From positions 496,001 to 560,000 of the forward strand of contig NZ_CP155551.1 of assembly GCF_039679125.1 (NCBI RefSeq): a stretch of 64,000 nt of DNA. Direction: 5' to 3'. Shown one piece after another: positions 60,881 through 64,000 of the stretch. Position numbers and translations under genes: made by a program. This DNA comes from Blastococcus sp. HT6-4. Its GTDB lineage: Bacteria; Actinomycetota; Actinomycetes; Mycobacteriales; Geodermatophilaceae. Positions within the stretch are counted from its first letter, which is position 1; each line of letters begins with the position of its first letter. The notes under the pieces are model-generated. The model saw only the letters and a list, made by a program, of their open reading frames with translations. It had not been told where the DNA came from and did no database searches.

Positions 60881-61954
60881 TCAGGCACGGGTACGCGCGC
60901 GTCCGTGATCGTTCCCCCGAGTCACCTGGCGGTGCAGGGTGAACGGGTCGATGCCGGCGATGGTGGCACCGGTGATCAGCGTGGCGAAGCTGGTGACGTG
61001 GCGTGCGGCAGCCCACAGTCGGAGTGACCCGGCGGAGAACCCGAGCTCGCGGCCGAGGTCGGCGATCGCGAACGCCTTGCGGACCTGCTGGTCGGCGCCC
61101 ACGTGCGCGCTGTTGCTGTCGAGGGCCTGCTTGCCCGTGTAGAGGACCGAGGTCGCAGGGGCGACCCGCGAGGTCTTGCCGGGCTTGTCCTTCGCCTGGA
61201 GCTCGGTGTGCCAGTCGGTGAGGACCTCGGCCTCCCACGGGTCGAGGGTGACGATCCGTGCCTCGATGCGTGCCTCGTCGTCGTTGGTAGCGCTCGGGCT
61301 GCCGGCGAGGGCGAGCTGCCGGGCGTCGCCGGTCAGGTCCGCGTGCCCCCACAGCACCTGCGGCGCCTCGGTGGTGGTCGCGGACGCCGAGCAGATGGCG
61401 ACGGCCGCGGCCGACAGGTGAACGGCACGGGAGGAGACGGCCAGCCGGCTGGCGAGCCGCAGGATCAGCATCTCGTCGTGGGTGGCGGTGCGGACGGAGC
61501 CGCGGTCGTCCGTGCGAACCTGACCGGGAACGGGGTCGACGCCCGCAGCGGGGCTGACGACGTCGAACAGGCCGGCGTCGTACAGCGCGAGGTAGGCGCC
61601 GTGGACGACGTTCTTCCGCAGCCGGCACACGTCTCCTGCGCTGGGACCGGGGGCGTGGATGAACTCGGCGATGAGTTCGGTGGGCACGTCGTGCCAGGCG
61701 GTGGCGCCGGCGGCGGTCGCGGTGGTGGTGAACGCGGCCAGGACGCCGAGCATGTTCGCGGTGGTGTCGAGGTCGGGGCTGACCTGCTGCCAGATGTCGG
61801 CGATGAGGGGCAGGGTGGCGGTCAGGTCGCCGGTCATCTCGGCGGCGACGTCGACGGCCTGGACGAGGTCGATCGGGATCAGCGGGGCGATGGTCGGGTC
61901 GGTGCGGCGAAGTAGGGGCGTGTAGTCGTAGCGGTCGGCGGCGGCTTGCAGCAC
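60881..61954 (-). CDS. Unassigned 357-residue protein, possible degenerate tyrosine recombinase
   Basis: 357 residues from GTG 61954. The first half is helical (VDVAAEMTGDLTATLPLIAD; ELIAEFIHAP...DVCRLRKNVVHGAYL). The second half has a layout recalling phage integrases: THDEMLILRLASRLA, then RIVTLDPWEAEVLTDWHTEL, a strand-turn VLYTGK, and AGSLRLWAAARHV. Only one Arg of the catalytic set fits, the H-x-x-R His is missing and no active-site Tyr is apparent, so it is likely inactive or only superficially similar. It lies 77 bases downstream of the transposase-like gene on the same strand. Confidence 0.65.
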   Translation of the reverse strand: MLQAAADRYDYTPLLRRTDPTIAPLIPIDLVQAVDVAAEMTGDLTATLPLIADIWQQVSPDLDTTANMLGVLAAFTTTATAAGATAWHDVPTELIAEFIHAPGPSAGDVCRLRKNVVHGAYLALYDAGLFDVVSPAAGVDPVPGQVRTDDRGSVRTATHDEMLILRLASRLAVSSRAVHLSAAAVAICSASATTTEAPQVLWGHADLTGDARQLALAGSPSATNDDEARIEARIVTLDPWEAEVLTDWHTELQAKDKPGKTSRVAPATSVLYTGKQALDSNSAHVGADQQVRKAFAIADLGRELGFSAGSLRLWAAARHVTSFATLITGATIAGIDPFTLHRQVTRGNDHGRARTRA

Positions 61955-61956
61955 GA

Positions 61957-62010
61957 GGGGCTCCGGTCGGTGGTCGCGTGGTGTGAACGCGGTGCACCGT
62001 CCGGAGCCCC
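61957..62010 (-). terminator. Hairpin between the transposase-like gene and the 357-residue gene
   Basis: GGGGCTCCGG (61957-61966) pairs with CCGGAGCCCC (62001-62010), and CGGTG/CACCG extends it after one mismatch. Read on the minus strand it follows the transposase-like stop (62032) and ends two bases before the next GTG. It may terminate, attenuate or control translation of the downstream gene. Confidence 0.55.
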
Positions 62011-62031
62011 TGTGGCGTTGTCAGTCGCCGG

Positions 62032-63798
62032 TCAGGCGGCGAGCAGCTCCTCCTTGACCGAGGTCGAGCTGCTGCTGGGGATGGCCGCCGGGAGGTCGGC
62101 CAGCTCGCGCGCGAGGTCGGCCGCCACCTGGGGGTGCCGATAGGCCAGGTGCGCCCAGGCCTCGGCGTTGTGCAGCAGGGCGGAGAACACCAGGTCGAGC
62201 AGCTGCGCCTCGCGGCCCCAGCTGGCGTGCCGGTCCTTGACGTAGAACCGCTTCTCCAGCCAGCCGAAGAAGCTCTCGATCTGGTTGCGCTTACCGAAGG
62301 TCAGGCCGTACTTCTCGATGAGCTCCTCGGGGATGACCCGCACGTTGGCGATCATCGACCGCCAGGGCACCCGTCCATCCTTGATCGGCTTGGTCCAGCG
62401 CAGCTCGAGCGTGGCGGTGAACTCGCCGCCGCGCGCGCAGCGACGGGTGAGGGTGAGCAGCAGGTAGTACCGGCCGTCGGCGTCGCGCCGCCGCTCCACG
62501 CTGGTCGGCGTGAGCATGCCGAGCTTGCGGACGCGGCTGCCGCGCGTGGCCGGGCGGTCGGTCTCGTAGACGGCGCCGTCATCGGCGACCAGGTGGTGCT
62601 CATGGGCCACGCCGTCGACCTCGTGGCAGACGGTGTCCAGCGGGGTGTCGTAGCTGAGCTTGACCTGGTCCTTCTTGACCCCGTAGCGGCGGATCGTGGT
62701 GCCGGTGAGGTGGGCGTTCGCCGGGTCGGCCTGCGCCTCGCCCTTCTCCCGGGCGCGGGCGCTCTGGGGGTTCACGACGTAGACGCCGAACTCGGCGACG
62801 AGGTCCTGATACATGCCCGGCTTGCCGACTCCGTCGATCGTCAGCACCGGGAACACGTGGCCGGCGCGGCTGTAGAGGCCGCGCAGGACGCGCATGGCGA
62901 CTGGGTCCTCGCCCTCGCCCGGGTCACCGATGTCCAGGCCGAGGACGACGCGGGTGTAGGTGTCGATGCCCTTTGTGGTGGCGACGACGTTGTACAGGCC
63001 GTGCTTCGCGCCGTGCTCCTTGCCGCGGGCGTCGGTCACGTCGTGGTGCACACGGGGCCGGCCCTTCTTCGCGCGGCTGCCGGTCACCTGCAGGACCGGG
63101 TGCCCGTTCTCGTCGCGGAGGACCCCACCGTTGTGGTCGACGACCTGCTCCTGGCGCACGTCGGAGGGGGCGTTGAGGACGGTGCCGTCGATGGCGACGA
63201 TGTCCCACACCGCGGGGTCGATGAGCTCGCGGGGCACGTCGCCGCCCTCGGCGGCGCGCACCGCCAGGGCCAGCGGGATGGAGATGTCGGTGAGCCGGCC
63301 GACGAGGTGCGGCAGCGGGCTGGTCTTCTTCTCGGGGAAGAAGCGCCGCTTGCGCCACTTGCGGTAGCTGTAGCTGCCACCGGGGATTTCGCCGTTGGGC
63401 AGGGCGTCGGGCAGCAGGACGCCGTGCTCGAACCAGAACTCCTTGCGGATCTCGGTCCACACCTGCGGCAGCTCCTGGTCCAGCTGCTCGTTGCTGGCCA
63501 GCTCACGCATCGCGGAGCCGTAGAACACCCAGTACAGGTCGGGCAGTGGGGTGGGGCGGCCACCACGGACCCGGGGCAGCGCGGCGGTGAACGCCGGCAG
63601 CAGCGGGCTGCGGATGATGGTGCGGAACACCACGAGGTTGGCGGTCGCACCGCCACGACCCTCCTTCTTCCGACGAGGGCCGGCCAGGGGTAGGTCGGTG
63701 AGCGCGGGCCGGTCGTCGATCAGGATTGGGGTTGCGAGGCTGTTCGCGGTGAACTGCGCCTGGTAGCCGCTGGCGGGGCGCTTGTTGGAGCGGTGCAT
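62032..63798 (-). CDS. DDE transposase-like protein
   Basis: 588 residues. An RNase H-like catalytic layout is visible: first Asp in IVAIDGTVLNA (about residue 202), second Asp in PVLTIDGVGKPGMYQDL (about 320), and the Glu in GKRNQIESFFGWLEKRF (about 525), followed by the helix ending HNAEAWAHLAYRH. The N-terminus is basic (HRSNKRPASG; RRKKEGRGG). The IS family cannot be named, and it is longer than most IS transposases. AAGGA seven bases before ATG 63798 is its Shine-Dalgarno. I could not find terminal inverted repeats by eye. Confidence 0.75.
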   Translation of the reverse strand: MHRSNKRPASGYQAQFTANSLATPILIDDRPALTDLPLAGPRRKKEGRGGATANLVVFRTIIRSPLLPAFTAALPRVRGGRPTPLPDLYWVFYGSAMRELASNEQLDQELPQVWTEIRKEFWFEHGVLLPDALPNGEIPGGSYSYRKWRKRRFFPEKKTSPLPHLVGRLTDISIPLALAVRAAEGGDVPRELIDPAVWDIVAIDGTVLNAPSDVRQEQVVDHNGGVLRDENGHPVLQVTGSRAKKGRPRVHHDVTDARGKEHGAKHGLYNVVATTKGIDTYTRVVLGLDIGDPGEGEDPVAMRVLRGLYSRAGHVFPVLTIDGVGKPGMYQDLVAEFGVYVVNPQSARAREKGEAQADPANAHLTGTTIRRYGVKKDQVKLSYDTPLDTVCHEVDGVAHEHHLVADDGAVYETDRPATRGSRVRKLGMLTPTSVERRRDADGRYYLLLTLTRRCARGGEFTATLELRWTKPIKDGRVPWRSMIANVRVIPEELIEKYGLTFGKRNQIESFFGWLEKRFYVKDRHASWGREAQLLDLVFSALLHNAEAWAHLAYRHPQVAADLARELADLPAAIPSSSSTSVKEELLAA

Positions 63799-63837
63799 CG
63801 GGCGGTCCTTCGGACGTCGGGTTGGGACGTCCGGGGA

Positions 63838-63849
63838 CCGTTCGAACGG
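63838..63849. promoter_or_regulatory. CCGTTCGAACGG palindrome upstream of the transposase-like gene
   Basis: A 12-bp perfect palindrome 40 bases before the ATG, next to a CGGACGT/ACGTCCG dyad (about 63811-63833). Either could be an operator or part of an element end. Confidence 0.35.
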
Positions 63850-63897
63850 GAAACCGCATCGGCAGTCGCCCGCGATGTGGTCGTGCGACGGAACAGC

Positions 63898-63927
63898 GAC
63901 GAGCCCCGGCGGAGGCCGGGGCTCGTC
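63898..63927 (-). terminator. Terminator of the gene entering from the right edge
   Basis: GACGAGCCCCGGC (63898-63910) pairs perfectly with 63915-63927 around a GGAG loop. It follows the stop of the partial minus-strand frame by 18 bases. Confidence 0.75.
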
Positions 63928-63945
63928 GAGTCGGGGATGGTGCGG

Positions 63946-64000
63946 TCAGGCAGCGTGGGGCGGTGCGACCTCGTCGCGGACAACCGTCCGGGCCGCGGTG
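63946..64000 (-). CDS. C-terminal end of a minus-strand gene cut by the window edge
   Basis: Only the last 17 codons are visible, reading TAARTVVRDEVAPPHAA and then TGA (63948-63946). The frame is supported by the strong hairpin just downstream and by G/C third positions. Nothing can be said about function. Confidence 0.4.
   Translation of the reverse strand, partial: TAARTVVRDEVAPPHAA

Noticed and set aside
62134-63693. 519-codon plus-strand frame opposite the transposase-like gene
   Set aside because: The minus-strand frame has the DDE residues and a Shine-Dalgarno; the plus frame has only Val/Gly-rich repeats typical of antisense.
60860-63900. Terminal inverted repeats or target duplication around the transposase-like pair
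   Set aside because: I compared the gap near 60.86-60.90 kb with that near 63.80-63.90 kb by eye and found no matching ends longer than a few bases.

Overview
This 64 kb window is high-GC actinobacterial chromosome. Nearly every gene uses G/C-ending codons, many start with GTG, and neighbouring genes often overlap by GTGA or ATGA. Gene order matches, in blocks, the Mycobacterium tuberculosis segment around Rv3662-Rv3579 (from memory of that map). The betaine transporter, the MFS-thymidylate kinase fusion and the GC level suggest a Geodermatophilaceae-type soil or rock actinobacterium (Blastococcus, Geodermatophilus or Modestobacter). That family assignment is an inference.

Layout. 1-7.7 kb: end of an Rv3662c-like gene, an aldo/keto reductase, a HAD phosphatase, then a compact Tad/Flp pilus operon (CpaE-like, TadA, TadB, TadC, Flp-like pilin, two TadE-like pseudopilins). 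It meets a convergent MrfA/YprA-type helicase gene (7.3-9.8 kb). 10-20 kb: proton-pumping pyrophosphatase, topoisomerase I, a methyltransferase, an MFS-thymidylate kinase fusion, DNA polymerase III delta' and tRNA-Thr(CGT). 20-30 kb: inorganic pyrophosphatase diverging from the dacB-DUF2342-tilS-hpt-ftsH-folE-folP-folB-folK-DUF3180 series. 30-37 kb: an inserted betaine-type ABC transporter locus, a DUF1684 gene, a coiled-coil membrane protein and an SDR. 37-45 kb: DUF2520-panC-panD-coaX-lysS, then lsr2 and clpC. 45-59 kb: mutY, disA-radA, a lipoprotein, a UbiA-family protein, carD-ispD-ispF-cysS-rlmB, a DUF445 protein, an HtrA protease and a FetB-like permease. 59.5-64 kb: an accessory tail of short hypothetical genes, a 357-residue protein of unknown family and a DDE transposase-like protein.

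Functional links. The fol and pan/coaX runs make tetrahydrofolate, pantothenate and CoA. tilS, lysS, cysS, rlmB and tRNA-Thr serve translation. ispD-ispF belong to the MEP isoprenoid route. topA, holB, mutY, radA, disA and the helicase serve DNA maintenance. FtsH, ClpC and HtrA cover membrane, cytosolic and envelope proteolysis. The two pyrophosphatases remove PPi from biosynthesis by different means.

Most notable observations. (1) The betaine-type binding protein at 32.9-33.9 kb reads as a circular permutation of the usual OpuAC domain order. (2) The accessory tail pairs a DDE transposase-like protein with an unfamiliar protein that vaguely resembles a degenerate tyrosine recombinase. (3) Two long near-perfect palindromes sit between convergent genes. 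(4) About ten genes have a TAnnnT-type -10 hexamer 6-8 bases before the start codon, implying leaderless mRNAs. (5) A GGAAC-N18-GTT promoter of SigR/SigH type lies upstream of clpC. (6) The last pilus gene has no stop of its own and reads about 320 bases into the opposing helicase gene.
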